Source: Amblyornis subalaris
Lineage: Eukaryota; Chordata; Aves; Passeriformes; Ptilonorhynchidae
Direction of reading: 5' to 3'
Assembly: GCA_018881555.1 (NCBI GenBank)
Contig: JACAXG010000071.1
Span: 1,276,464-1,340,463, forward strand
Length of the DNA stretch: 64,000 bases
Positions 11,542 through 24,100 of this stretch are shown here, piece by piece. The translations under genes were made by a program, and so were the position numbers. Every line of letters begins with the position of its first letter. The stretch's first letter is position 1. The notes under the pieces are model-generated. The model did not search any database and was not told the DNA's origin. It was given only the letters and a program-made list of their open reading frames with translations.

Positions 11542-14265
11542 TTCGAAGTGTCTTACTGTCTACTTTTAGTAGCAAGTTTTGAAGTCTTCCCACACCTTGA
11601 ATTTTATTACAGAATAAAGTTCTAGTGAAACATCCTAAACAGAGAAAGCCATAGAATTTTAGGGAAGTATCTATCACCTTGTGAAAATGTAATCACCAAA
11701 CTCTCAAATGGGCAGAAGCAGCAGGTGAAGCTGAAATGTTTTTGAATTAAGTGTTGGGCTTTTCNGAATGGCCTCTGTCCCAGTAACAAATTTGGAAATA
11801 TGCAACATGTGTGGCATGTGTGCTGTACCAAACCAGTCTGCTGCCACAGTAAACCAGCTCCACCTGGGCAAGGCTCAGCTCACTGCAATTATCTTGTTAG
11901 AGAACTTGATTCACTAAGTACTTTCACCAGGCTCTGCTGTCAGCCTGCCCTGAATTCCCATCTGTCTCTCCTGCTGTCCAATCCCATCAGCCTTTCAGGC
12001 ATCCAGAGGTCCCAGAGATGCACACACCTGCCCTCCTACTTAGCTAAATAAAGTCTTATATAAGGCTTTCAGGGGTAGCTTTTTTTTTTTTTCAGAAGAT
12101 GTTTAGGGGTTTCTAAGCCATTTATGTTTAAGGAACTTTTATCAGTCTCTGGAGTTAGTTTCTACCTACAGAAGCCTTCAAGGTAAGAAGAATTCTCTTG
12201 TCCTGATAAACTTTTCATGTGCATGTTGCTGTGTTGGCATTTTTTCTGCTGTGCTACCTGGTGATTTGGTTTGGATTTGGTTTATTTCCTTTTCTAATTT
12301 AGAAGGATATATGCTAGACCAAGATGTTTCTTGGCAAGCTGATGTTTTTTTGCCCTGTGTTGCTTGTTTTGAGGACACATTCTCATTCTGGTTGCTTGCA
12401 ATTCTCTGCCTATGGAGGTTAGGTTTGAATTTGGCTGCAAATGTGGTCAGGTTTCAAGCTGTGTTGGATTGTTTTATAACAGGCTGTAGTAGCTGCTTGT
12501 ATTTCTTCAGAACGAACTCGAAAAATAGCTTACATTGTCTCTACTCTGCTCTTCCAATCAACAGATACTACTCTCATTTCCATTGCTCAGGAAGTCTGGA
12601 AAGCCTAATCAGCAGTGGTGACCTGAACTTTGATTCACAGGCCTGTACTTTTGAGTGCACTCCCCTGTCCTTTTCTGTTTCTTACCTTCACTGTAAGAAA
12701 ATCAGCTCTGGGGATAAGGATTTGTTCTTCATCTTTAATAGATTGAAATTTCAGTCCAGTAAAAAAACTTGCTGCTAAGAAGTACTGGTGATGCACTTAA
12801 TGACAGCAGTGCTGCCTGGAGGGCAGGGAGACAGGAGAGAGAGGGTTCCATGAGAGGACATCTCCTGTCCTACTTGACATCTGTTCTGTAGCCTTAATGT
12901 GCTTTCAAGTGCCTCCCCTCTAATAACCAGAAATCTGTGAAGCACTTGGCTTTCTAAAATGCATTATAGATGCACTGAAAACCATATTAAGGTATGTATA
13001 AAAAGATATAATTATGTTTTATGCATAATTGATGAGGNTGAAGTTTAGGGGGTAAAGTAGCCAAAAAAGTGTGTGCTTTCATTTTCTTTTTTTTTTTTCT
13101 CCCCAATTTTGCCACCTTGAAGTTAAGCTCATGACTTCTTATCTCTGAGCAGGACCAAGGTGNTGCTTTTCCTCACCTGCTGGGTGTAGACAGGGATAGT
13201 GTCCCACTCCCATGCCTGCAGGGAGCAGCTCTCCCAGTCAAGTTCAGCTGAGGATGTGTCACTTGGGCAGCAAGTCTGGGAGCCTGAACCATTTGTAGCT
13301 TGTGAACGTCTGTGGAACACCGAGGGTCATAAAAGCCCTTCTGAATGGGCACTTTACTGACAGCGCTCACCTTTAATGGCCTTTTTGTGAAGTTACAGCT
13401 TGGCTTTTAGGCCCTTTTTCCAATTCATCACTTAATCCATACATGCTACCTTGGCCAAGAGCCGGACAATGGGGCCCACTGTGTCTGGTTTTGTTATGGA
13501 GCAGCCGGAGTGGCTTTTAACTAAAACAACGTATCTGAAGGAGAAAAATGTATTCACCTTGAATTCCCAACGGCTTTGACTTACTTAAGGCAGCTCTGCA
13601 GACACTGGTGTGTGCAATCAATGAAATCAAAACTGCAGCCNTGTAAGGATGGCAGAAAGGAGTAAGAATGTATATGCTTTTGCATGTATAAAATATGAGG
13701 GGAGGAAATGTGCAGGGAGGAAGGAAACACAACTATCCTTGCAGCTAGGTCTGGAAAGAGAGCATTTTTCTGATATGGAATTTTTCATGATTAAATATAA
13801 GGGTATACTAGATTGGCAGAGAAGGACTGTTACACAGCCCTGAAACCAGCTGGGGGACCTTCTAAAGGTCCTTTCAAAAATCATGTGTCTTTTGGTACAG
13901 ATCAATCCTGTAACCCATTTGTCAGTTCCTTTTAGGAATTGGAGGTGAAAAGATGGTCAAACTGATCCCCCCACACTGGTCTTCTAATGCTGCTGTGTGA
14001 AGGGCACATGGTTTGCCTTGGCACATGCAAGCCCAGGGTGCCTTGGTGGCAAAACAGGAACAGCTCAAATCTGCTGAGACTTGGAATACATCAAACTACC
14101 TTGCTTAACCATCCTACTGAAACACTTNCAGGTACAGAGGGAAGAGGTGGATGCATACCCTTGCTTGGGGGAAAGGGANAGGATTCCTTCTCTAGGCATC
14201 AGGAAGTGTGGAATTGCCTTCTGGCAATCCTGCTGTCANTCCTTCATAGCAATTGGTAATCCTTT
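11542..14265. other. Intergenic sequence; possible conserved noncoding block near 13.3-13.5 kb
   Basis: A 175-codon plus-strand frame at 12251-12778 has no recognisable domain and is Cys-, Phe- and Leu-rich, as expected by chance in T-rich DNA. T runs occur at 12080-12091 and 13089-13099. A 7-bp inverted repeat (AATTATG/CATAATT, 13010-13030) contains a POU/octamer-like ATGCATAAT. The stretch 13320-13520, with homeobox- and SOX-like words, has a dense non-repetitive look but no proof of conservation. Confidence 0.4.
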
Positions 14266-14385
14266 GTCACAGAATGGCCTGGGTTAGAAGGGACCTTAAA
14301 GATCATCCAGTTCCATCNTGCTGCCACGGGCAGGGAACCTTCTACTNGACCAGGTTGTTCACAGCTCCATCCATTCCTGGACAGC
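14266..14385 (-). mobile_element. CR1 LINE 3' end fragment, minus orientation
   Basis: It starts with TCACAGAATGGCCTGGGTTA, followed by GAAGGGACCTTAAAGATCAT, then a degenerate CTGCCACGGGCAGGGA and ACCAGGTTGTTCACAGCTCC. This is the reverse complement of the last roughly 120 bases of CR1 and the same subregion as the end of the 11113-11541 copy, but inverted. Two N symbols fall inside. The 5' truncation point is near 14385. Confidence 0.88.
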
Positions 14386-16414
14386 AGCCCTCTCCTGCAG
14401 GACGGAGTACCGCACTGAAATCCACTTGTGATCCCTCATGTGCTTCCTCTTTACAGGGTGCTGACTACTGTGAATCCAGTGGGAACGGGGACACCTGGTA
14501 TAGGGAAGGATTGGGGTCTATATGGTGGAGGAAGAGCAGTATCTATATTATCACCTTTTGGCTCAGCCCAGTGACTTACCACTTCAAGGCGGGGCCCTTA
14601 AATGGGATCACTTGGCAAAGGGTAATCTTTATTTTCCCAAAGCTTGAGCTGTCAAATTAAGATTATTTTTTTAAATGAGAAGAGATTTTTGGCTNAGGTT
14701 CCAGTTAAGCTAATGTGGAAAGCTTCACATCTCTGGAGGCTTCTAGAAGCACTTCAAAAGACTCAAGTAAAGTCTCAAGAAAGCCAGCAGGGAACACTAT
14801 ACCCTTCTGGGGAATTTATCCCACTTTAATTTGGCTCTAGGCACCTAAAGTAAAGCCACAAATTTGGCAATCAAGTGGGTGGCCAGTCTGACACTTATGG
14901 AGTAGCAACCATTGACCTCAGTTAATTTTCTTTCAACAGTCGATCCCTTTCTACACTCAGCCATTCCACCCACATCCTGATTTTTATCAGGCCTTCAGTC
15001 TTCTAAAGAATCTCCCTCAGAGCGAAGCAGGACACATTCCCCACCTTGACTTCAATGTGTAAGTGAAACCAAAGCAGGCACAAGCGCTGGGCACCAGTNG
15101 CATTTGCCCGTGGGGCTGGAGCCGAGGGTCTGTGTGCAGCAGGCCTGCTGAAGCATTAGCTCCATTTGCTTTTTGTCTCTTAGCCCCCCACACCTGCCTG
15201 CCATTTAGCTGCCTCTGAAGGCTGGCCAAGGGACATCAGATCAAATAATAAAAGCCACATTGAAGCAGTGTTGCAGCTGAAACAGTATGAGTGGAGGCGA
15301 GATGGGGCTTGGAAAAGGCTCCCTCTCAAAGAGCCCACACATACATGCGAGAAGGTCATTAACTCGTGCCTTGTGCTATCTTTGCCGTCTCCGCTCCCTC
15401 TCTCTCAATTATTACATCAGAAGGAAATGAGAGAGCACTTTGCCAAATACTAATGGACTTGATGTTTTCATAATCTCAAGTGCACAACAATCAGAGCTGT
15501 TTATTTTCCAAAGAAGATGGGAACCAGGNGAGGAGGTTGAAGACTGTGCCATTCTGTTAAGTAGGGGAAAAAAACCCTTATGGACAAGAGCTGAGACTGA
15601 AAAACAAGCATCTAGGAACACTCTTGCTGTTAGAACTCTAACACTCATTTCTGGGGAAAAGGTAGTCAGAGTGGTTAGATACTTTCCTGTCCCAGTGCCC
15701 ATGGCATAGCAACTAACAGCAAGGGTCCAAGTTGGCAGAGCACTTTAGAATGCCACTTCAGCTTGAATTCAGATGCTTTAGTCTGCTTTTTTATGCCTGG
15801 ATATAAAGATACTACTACATATTTGTTTCTGAAGAGTAGCAAGAAACCTTCCTGGATGAAATGTGCTGAGGAGACAGAATGTGACTAAGTTGACAGGAGG
15901 GGTCTCTGCAGTGACATGAAGGAGTCAGTTCTGTTTCTTGTTCTCAGTAGCCAGTTTCCCCACAACTGGAGCCTGTGTGAAATCCCAGGTTTTGCTTACA
16001 AAGGGAGCTTAGCAGGATACTTGTGCATCCTCAGATCTATGCCAGTGTACAAATACTGGAATTGCCCCAAAGAGCCAGCTAGGACTGTGAGGCTTCTGTT
16101 CTGGAGTCACCAGGCTGTCCCCTGGTAAAGGATTGGCATCCCATTGGTGTGTGACTCAGGACCTATGGAAGGCACTTGACTTTACTAAGTGAGCCCAAGT
16201 CATCAGCAGGAAGATAAGGACACTTCATGTTCTTTGCTGCTCAGATTTTGGCAGGTTCTGCCTTTAACAGGGGTCTTAAATTCTCAGTGTCCTCTGGAGT
16301 GTAACAGACACCACTGACAGGAATGTGCACACGGGCTGATGTGGGAATGACTTACCTGGTCACACCACAAGCAAATTATCACAGGATCCCCCAAGAGCGC
16401 CCTCCATTGTCATA
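14386..16414. other. Intergenic sequence; dense block near 15.0-15.5 kb
   Basis: No convincing gene. Positions 15000-15500 contain a perfect 14-bp palindrome CAGCAGGCCTGCTG (15137-15150) and a C- and T-rich run near 15390-15408. They look like single-copy DNA that could be a conserved noncoding element, though conservation cannot be judged here. Small frames (61-135 codons) overlap across strands and carry no known domain. Confidence 0.4.
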
Positions 16415-16470
16415 CATCAAGGTCATAACCTTGATGGCTTTGTATAAAGCCTTTGAACAAAGGCTTTGAA
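16415..16470. promoter_or_regulatory. Three contiguous inverted repeats with nuclear-receptor and TCF/LEF-like sites
   Basis: Three perfect inverted repeats follow each other. The first is CATCAAGGT, loop CATA, ACCTTGATG (16415-16436). The second is GGCTTT, loop GTAT, AAAGCC (16436-16451). The third is AAAGCCTTTG, loop AA, CAAAGGCTTT (16446-16467). The first holds TCAAGGTCA (16417-16425), the monomer site of ESRR and NR5A receptors. The third holds CCTTTGAA (16450) and AACAAAGG (16456), which resemble TCF/LEF sites on both strands, and another GCTTTGAA follows at 16463. The symmetry is directly visible; enhancer function is inferred. Confidence 0.5.
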
Positions 16471-16904
16471 TAATTTGGGAGTCTTTGGGCTGAATCAGGA
16501 CTTAACAACTTTCCTAGCATGTGCATGTACTTATCTATCCCTATGATCCAATCCCAGGTATTGCCAGCATTTATCTATACAGGCAAATGTTCTGGGCCTT
16601 TAATAAGTCTGCACTGGGTTAAGAAACAACAGAGCTTTCAATTACCACTGTTCAAGCATTTTTCACCCATTAGCAGTTAGAATCCAGGGGTCTTGTATAG
16701 AAAAGAGCTTAGAATCTTATCTCCTTAATACTGGTGGTGTGTGGAGGACCAGAAGTTTTCCTGATAATAAAACAAAGGGTTGCCTAGGCTGCCTCTCTGA
16801 GGAATGAGTAGAACAAATGTCAAGTAGGAAGAGCTCCCGGCCCGCAGGTTAAAAATCAGAAGGGTGTTTCTGGATGGTGGATCGGACAAGAGGCAGGGGC
16901 AGCG

Positions 16905-17220
16905 GAGGAGAGGAGCGGGTGCCGCGCCTGTGCCGGCAGCTCCCGGGAGGTGTCGCCGCAGCCCAAGGCTCGCAGCGCCGGGCCCGGGCTGTGCCGGGAC
17001 ACGGGCCGTGTCCCCACCGCGCCGGGACACGGGCTGCGGGCACGGGACACGCGGATCTCGAGTGCCAGAACCAGACTACAGTGACACCTGAGGCTGAGGC
17101 TCCCCGGGCAGGGCACATCCCCGCGCACCCGGGGCTTCACCCGCGGCGGGGCTGAGGGTGCGGGGCTCTCCCTGCCGGCGGCGGATCCTGCTGCCCGCCG
17201 GGATGCCCGCGGTGAGGTGA
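16905..17220. promoter_or_regulatory. CpG island, candidate promoter or orphan island
   Basis: I counted 37 CpG dinucleotides in 16921-17220, with G+C well above two thirds, against a CpG-poor AT-rich background. Edges are sharp, near 16900 and 17220. It contains repeated GCCGGGACACGGGC-like words and a palindrome GACACGGGCCGTGTC (16998-17012). At the right edge a GGGATGCCCGCG is followed by GTGAGGTGAC, which could be a start codon with a splice donor on the + strand, but nothing downstream confirms it. Open frames of 75-148 codons exist on both strands, as GC-rich DNA allows, and none has a recognisable domain. It is not a CR1 or SINE. A promoter for a noncoding RNA or an unannotated gene is possible. 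Confidence 0.6.
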
Positions 17221-20200
17221 CCTTTGTGCTAAAGCCTAATCCACGTTCAAAACCGGAGGGATTTTGGACTTGGTCTGACAAATAAAAATTGAGATTATGC
17301 ATACGGAAGAGATCTGATAAAGAGCTGTTNTACTTGCATTAAAGCAGACGTATTTAAAGAGACTTTCCCTGACTGAGGACGTGGTTGTAGAATATTGGGA
17401 CTGTATCATGAGAGAGTAAGGCAGTATTTGGCATCTTGTGGATCATATAATCAACTTTGTAATTTTGGGGCATCTTGCGTGCCTTTAGATGTAAATGAAA
17501 CGTTTATGTAGNACTTGTGTTTGTGGCCATCGAAGGTACTATTGTGTTGTACTTGAAAATACAGCACCCAGTGCAAGGGAGGGTCAGGACTGGCTGGTCT
17601 TGTGTTTTCAAATTACAAACTGGGCACCACTGGACAATGTAGCGTGGTAACTTACAGTCACACACATCGGACTGAGAGGTTTTCTGTATGCCTCTGCTGC
17701 AGGAATATTTTGGCATCAAGCTTTAAACATGTTTTACATCCCAAACTGTGATTATAAGCTGCTGGTATACCGGAAAGACTAATAGAGCTGAGATAGGAAG
17801 TGATGATTATCCCTCACATAAAACTAAACTGCATATAGGAATATTGAGTGTGGATGAACTGCCTGTGTCACCCTCAGAAACAGGAAACATCCCAGACTGC
17901 AGAGACCATACTTAGAGAGGAGGGAGGTTAAAAAACCCAAACCAACTGAAGAANGCTAACAAAAACCCAAATCATGGGGCAATCACTCTAATCCTTTGGA
18001 GCTGATAGTTGGAAATGTACCTGAACTACATCATGAGTAGAAAGTCCAACTTCCAAAAGCAAACAGATGGGGATGCTCTGTGGCCCACATGCATCCTCCT
18101 CCCTGTGTATTCACTTCTGTGCTACTCCTTAGAATCTCATAGAAGTCTTGAATTGAATGAAATCAGCCTTCTCCCACTCCGTGGTAGAATGCTCCTTTAG
18201 TCACAACTAAATGTTTCTTTAACAATTCCCACCAAAAAAGGGTGTTAATGAAAAGGAGAGGCAGATGCAATCATCAAGGGCTGGCCANTGTGGGCAGCAG
18301 CCTTCCAGGCATGTGTGTTCATGCATATCCTGAGCTGGGCCNTCCCACACTTGCTCTGGACCTGCAGCACTGCCCCACTGTTCTCCCCCTTGCTCTGGTC
18401 TCAAGCAACCTAGCAGGGTTATAGGGTTTTCCCCGTCAGTCTCTAACACTGAATTTCTGTTCTTCACACCCACTGGTGACCCCATCCAAGCACCTTGTTT
18501 ACTATTTTCAGATTCTCCTAAATATTGCTGGATGCACCATTCAGGAGTTCTCCTTCTGGGAGTTTCACTCGCATTGTTAGTGCTCTGGTATTTCTATTAA
18601 CTTTGCCCCCCCTTGCTTCCTCCCTTAAGCATTTAAGTACATGGCTCAGGCAGGTACTTGTCTCACTTTAAGCAGTGGCCAAGGGCTATTTAATGATTTG
18701 GGTTTGTACAACTCACACTGCCTAAGTACCTGTAAAATACATGGTAAAAGCACAAAGTCTTCTGTTAGAAATAGGTTTGTGTTCAAAACAGACTGATGTA
18801 CCCTCAGAGTTTTCCTCAGTGATAGCCAGATGAAAGCTGTCTAGCCCAAATAAGTCAGCTGCCAACTGTCAAAACTTTCCTCTTCTCCTTTGGACGATTG
18901 TCTGGACAAAGGAGAGTGTGGAGTGTTAGTTTTTGGTTAAACCTTTTTTCAGACTGAACAGTGAGGGACAGGAATAGTGTTGTGCTTTCAAGCCCTTGTG
19001 TCTTCAGCTACTTTAGATCATAGTGTATTTTTTTACATGTTAGAATTTTCCTCCTACAGCTTCTAATGGCTGGAATACTTGAATTACTGAAATATCACTG
19101 AGTGATTACTGCCCTTCNTTCAGAACAATTATGTAGCTCTTACAACCTTGCTTGTACTGTTTTGTTTTTTTTTTAATATTGCATCCTCTCCACTGTCAGT
19201 CAGTGTGTGTGTAAAGATGCCCTAAAAATGGAGCAAGTACAGAGGTTTCAGTGCTGTGACAAAAAGGGGTTAAACTTGCAAGCAACCAATGTAACTTCTC
19301 TTGGCATTAAAAGATTCTCTCACCACTGATAAACACCTTTCTTACCGTGTTGTTGTGCAGTGCAGGATTCTCCTGTTCAGCACGTCTGTGTCTCAGGGTT
19401 AGAAGTGCCCAATCTCTTGCTGGGGCTGCCCAGGCTGTACCTCCACTTGTGGTCCTCCTGTATTAGNGACTGAACCCTGGGGAAAGAGGGTAAGGGCTGA
19501 TCCAGCTGTGGATTGAAGTCCTTCTCATAAGCTATTCCCAACTGGAAAACAGAAGTTATAATTCCTTAGAACAGGAATGGCCTATTAGCAAATATTACTC
19601 TCAAGAGAAGAGAGTATTGTTTTAAATAGTCATCCCTCANCAGAAAACTTTGGAGTTTGATCGGTTTTAATTCAAACATTTTTAATGAAGTTATACTTCT
19701 NAGCGAGTAAGCAGCACAGAGAGGCTGTGCCTTCCTTAAAAAGTGTAAGTACAAGTGTGGAGATCTGGTAGAGAGGCACTAATNGCTAAATAAAAGCAAA
19801 ATGTGTAAAGGAAGAAATGTAGGCAAATACTCTGCAGCCTTTTGACAGCTTTGGAACTGTGTTGTCCAGCTGCAGCGTCACCCATCAGAAAAAAAAATCT
19901 GAAGGTCACATTTTCAGCCTCCCAGAGCACTTGAATCTAGGGCAAGTGTTATGGGGACAGATCCAGGTCTGCTACTCTGCGTGGCATTCTTCCTTTTGTG
20001 CATCACCATGGTAAACAGAGAGGGTTGCCAGGAGCCTGGGTGCATTGTTTGTCTCACCCTCATCCCCTCTCCCCCTCCTTCCCCAAATGCTTTCTCGGTG
20101 ATTAGTTACTGAGTAGAAGGGGCTCCAGTTACCATGCAGCCTGCCATCCCTCCTCATTTTATTGGAACTAATATCCCACCTGCGATGATAAGGTTTAAAC

Positions 20201-23200
20201 TTGTTTAATCTCCCAGCTTAGCTGTGGTGTTTTAATATTTTTAAAATGGTTGTTTCAGAAAAAGAGGGATTTAAACAGGTTTTGAATAAATAATAAAAGC
20301 CCTTCTCACAGGTTGCAATGCAGGCCGGGAGGCATGAACCATTTTCATCAGGTCAGATTTCACGTTGGGTTATCCCAAGGTGGCCTGACTTTGTGGCTAT
20401 GGATTTACAATGGAACAGTCAGATGCAAAGCAGTTTATGGAGGAGAAACTGCTTTAATAATGCATTTCCTGCTCAGCAAACAGCAGATACAATGACATTC
20501 ACAGGGAATGGGAAAGGGAACAAAGTCTCACAGGAAAGGAACCAGTTTCTCCCCGGAGTTTCATAACTTTTNTTGCTCCTACAATATATTTGAGGAGATA
20601 AAGGTTGACCTGAGAGACATCAGGTCTGAGAACGAACAGCTTTGGAGTGAGAAAAAAGACAGGTTTGGACATCTCAGGCCTGGTAACCTGGAGCCCCATC
20701 CGCATTGTTTCAAGTTTAAGGGAAAGGAGATAGGTTCTCATTTTGTGGTGAAATTTCACTGGCATAAACNTAAGACTCTTTGTTTGGAATAATCTGGATA
20801 AAGTGCATGGTGCTGATGTGTAGAACACCTTGGTTTGTCTCCCACTCCTTGCTCCTGGACTGGGAATGCTGTGTTCAGCCTCAAGGGGAGCACTGACAAG
20901 CTCCTGACTCCTTTGAGCCAAACTAAAGCCATAACACCAGGCCTTCAGGAGAGTCTTGTCCTCTCAGCCCAAGCCCCTGGGATGCACACCAGGCTTCCAG
21001 GAGCACGTGTGCAGGACTGGGATTGTAAAGCCTGGAAAACCAGGCAAGACTTCTCTAGCTTTGTTCAAGACAAACTCANTTCTCCTGCGCACTTAGGAAG
21101 GATTTGTGTGGAAATTTGAGTAAAGCAAAGCATAGTGACTAAAGCAGAGGTGGCCAAAGCCTGCCAGAAAGCAGCCCACTGATCCATGCCTCAGTTCCAG
21201 AAGAGCCCAAGCAGCNTCACCTGGATGACCTTAGTGCTGTGCAGTTCTTTTCCTGTGGTTGCAGACAAGACAAGGTGGATGCAGAGCTGTTGTACAAATA
21301 CCGTTTATATTTTTTGTGTTTTGGGAAGAAGCCCAGCCAGACACAGTGATTCAAAGTGATACCAGAAGGGAACTTGGCTGTGGTCAGCTTTGAGTGAAGG
21401 GAGAGCTGTTGTGTCTCAAAGATGAGTCTGGCCAAGATCTGAGCTTGTGCTTGCACAGATGAATTTGGAAGTGCAACTCATCTAAACAAATTAGCTCTGA
21501 TGAGCTCAGTTAGCCCTGCCAGCCCAGACGGCCTCTTCCTAACCTGGTGGGGAAGGAGAGGTGGACACCCGAGTCACTTTGGGGTGGCAAAGAGAGGACA
21601 GGGAAGAGGATAACATTTTCATTGGTGTGTAAACCCCTCTCTGACAGCTGAAATTACCTTTGAGATCCTCCAGGAAGCTTTTATGGACGAAACAGCAAAT
21701 AAGAGCAATTTACTTCACAGCATATAATCATATTTCCCGTATTCTTACCTATTTGACGTAACCACAGGGCAAAAACATGTAAAATCTAGATGAGATTGGG
21801 TAAACACATAATAATAACAAACCACTGCCTCCATTACACCTTCTGCTTGAGGGAAAAGAGGCTGTTTCAGCATGATTTCAAGCACTACTCTAGTTTTGTA
21901 TCACCTTGAAATAGCGAAGTATTATCCCTATCTTTTTTAGCAATGCCACAGAAGACAAGTAATAACTTGCTAAACACACTGCTCACTGTGGGAGAAGCCC
22001 CGTGGGCACAACCTAAATACCCTCAACGGCAGTTGTCTGCCTCAACATAAAAGCATCCTTCCTCAGCAAACCAAACAAACCCCACACCTGAACTCTTTAC
22101 GGAAAGATGTGGTATTGCAGGCTGAAGGGGATGTATAGAACAGGAAAGATTTTTTTGAAAGCAAGAGTGGGATAACAGTGAAACTGGGACTCATTTTTCT
22201 ACCAAAATGAAGGTTGGGAAAAGAGCTGATTATAAAATGTCAATGAAAAGATATGCAGATTACTTTGAGGTCCTTAAAGAGGTGGGGGCTTAAAATATCA
22301 ATATTAAAGTGGATCTTGAATGGCAAGACAAGCAAACATCCTTCCATAGGTTCAGAATATTACATAAGAGAGGCATCCATATCTCTGGNGATCTTGTGTA
22401 TGGAAGAACCACTTTCTTCAAGGGCCCTGTGCTAACTAAAGAATTTGTCTTTCAGTTCCTTGAATGTCAGTTTTCATTTGGGGGGTACAGAAAGGTAAAA
22501 ATACAGAGAGGTCAAAGTTGAGAGTTTAAGAATGAGTTGAAGTCTAATTTTAGTAAAAGAAAGGTTTGGGCAAGTGTTATTTAGTGTTTAGCTGCAACAT
22601 CACTGCATCAGACCACACTGCAGGAGAGCTCTGTGATTAGTCTGCCACTAGATACCTGCATGAATACAAATCAGCTCTGCTAATTGCCAATAAAGCAAAG
22701 ATCACTATCACATTTATTACATGTGACTATTCTGAGGCAAAATTTCATACAACAGGCACAGGCTTCCATGGTGCTTCAGCTTTTCAGCTGGCACCTGTTC
22801 TTCCACAGGGTTTTATGCTCAGTTTTTTGGAGTCTACTAATTGCAGTTGTCTGGTTTCAGGTTATTCAAGTAATCNTTTTTGTTGTTTTGTAGATCGTTT
22901 TTGGTTTGTTCCTTGCTATGGCTACTGCTGAGCTGTGCAACACAAACATCACTGTAGGACAATCTCAGGTGAATCCCACTTCTGATTATCACATGTATGA
23001 CGGACACAGATCTAGCTACAGAAAACAGGGGTTATTTCAGCTTGTGGAAATTGGAATCTGCACAAGTGGATCTAGAATGCTTCCAGTCTGGTTTGCAGAC
23101 CATTTAGCAGGAGCCAGCAACTGACCATGGCTCAGAACAAAAAAGAAGCAAACCCAATGGAAACAGCCATTTGTGAAGCAGTAATTATTCCTTGTTTAAG

Positions 23201-24086
23201 TGGAAGGTCACTGGAGGAAAGCAGTGTCTCGAACTGGAAAAGTGACAAGTGCTGTTCACTGAAGTGTTGTGGCAGATTTTTTGGCAGTTGCTCTGACTCA
23301 GGGGTACTTACTCTTGGCCATGGNTTTGTTGTGCTGGTTAACTGTTTGTGGGGCAGCAGCACAGGCTGAACCATGAAATAGCTGCCTGGAAAGGTTACTT
23401 TGAACCCAAAATAAAATTATCTGCTTCAGCTGATGATCCAGCCATGTGAATCACTGTATTGCTATACAGCCAATTTCTAGCAGCTCAGATAAGTAGCTAG
23501 GAGGAATGGGATGGAGGAATCTAGGGAAAGATCTGCTTCAGAGGAGTTTGCTGCTGATGGAAGGATGCTGTGGACATGCCCATTTAATTTTTAGAGATTC
23601 NATCTGCAAATCTCATACTTCAGGAGTAAATCCTATTCACAAAGATCTTGTTGACTTCAAACAATCCCTCAAGAATGCAATTTGTAACAAAAAGAGCCAA
23701 GACTTAAGCTTCTGCGTCAGAAGAGCACTTTTGCTCAGACTTCGTATTTAAAAACACATTAGTAACAAAGCTATATTTATTTCAGATAAAACTAGCCCAC
23801 TGCCCTGTGTGTCAGAGGCTCTGCGTTATATTTCGAGGGAAGCAGCTATTCCCTGCCAGCCCCCAGTGTCCTCAGGTGCAGGACACACATATAATTTGCT
23901 CTTGTACCTCAATCAGTGAGCGAGCAGAAAAATAGAGGAAATTAATTTCTCTCGTTCCTTTTCCCTCTGTCCTATTTTTTACAAGAGCCTTTTAAAAATG
24001 TTGCTTACTATATGATTATGCACAGCAGGGGTTTGTAACAACCTCATCTTAACTCAACTACCTCTGCCCTTGCTGTGGAATGATTG
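17221..24086. other. Gene desert segment, single-copy sequence
   Basis: No coding region, RNA gene or identified transposon. A pyrimidine-rich run lies near 20059-20085. It sits in a denser stretch (about 19960-20310) that also holds a GATA-type GATAAGG (20184) and could be a conserved noncoding element. A + strand segment near 23620-23670 resembles ancient degenerate amniote repeats of the 'TTGACTTCAA' type, with low certainty. Confidence 0.4.
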
Positions 24087-24100
24087 GTTGCCTTGGCAAT
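24087..24100 (+). promoter_or_regulatory. RFX X-box-like / NFI-like imperfect palindrome
   Basis: GTTGCCTTGGCAAT differs by one base from the RFX X-box pattern GTTRCCNNRGYAAC, and it contains a TTGCC/GGCAA dyad of the kind bound by NFI. It is preceded directly by GATTG (24082-24086), whose complement CAATC overlaps a CCAAT-like word (CCAATC). It lies in a dense block (about 23780-24230) that looks like a conserved noncoding element. Binding is inferred from motif shape. Confidence 0.4.

Noticed and set aside
12251..12778. Plus-strand frame of 175 codons
   Set aside because: Cys, Phe, Leu and Ser dominate, as expected from T-rich DNA; there is no domain, no transcript signal and no upstream promoter.
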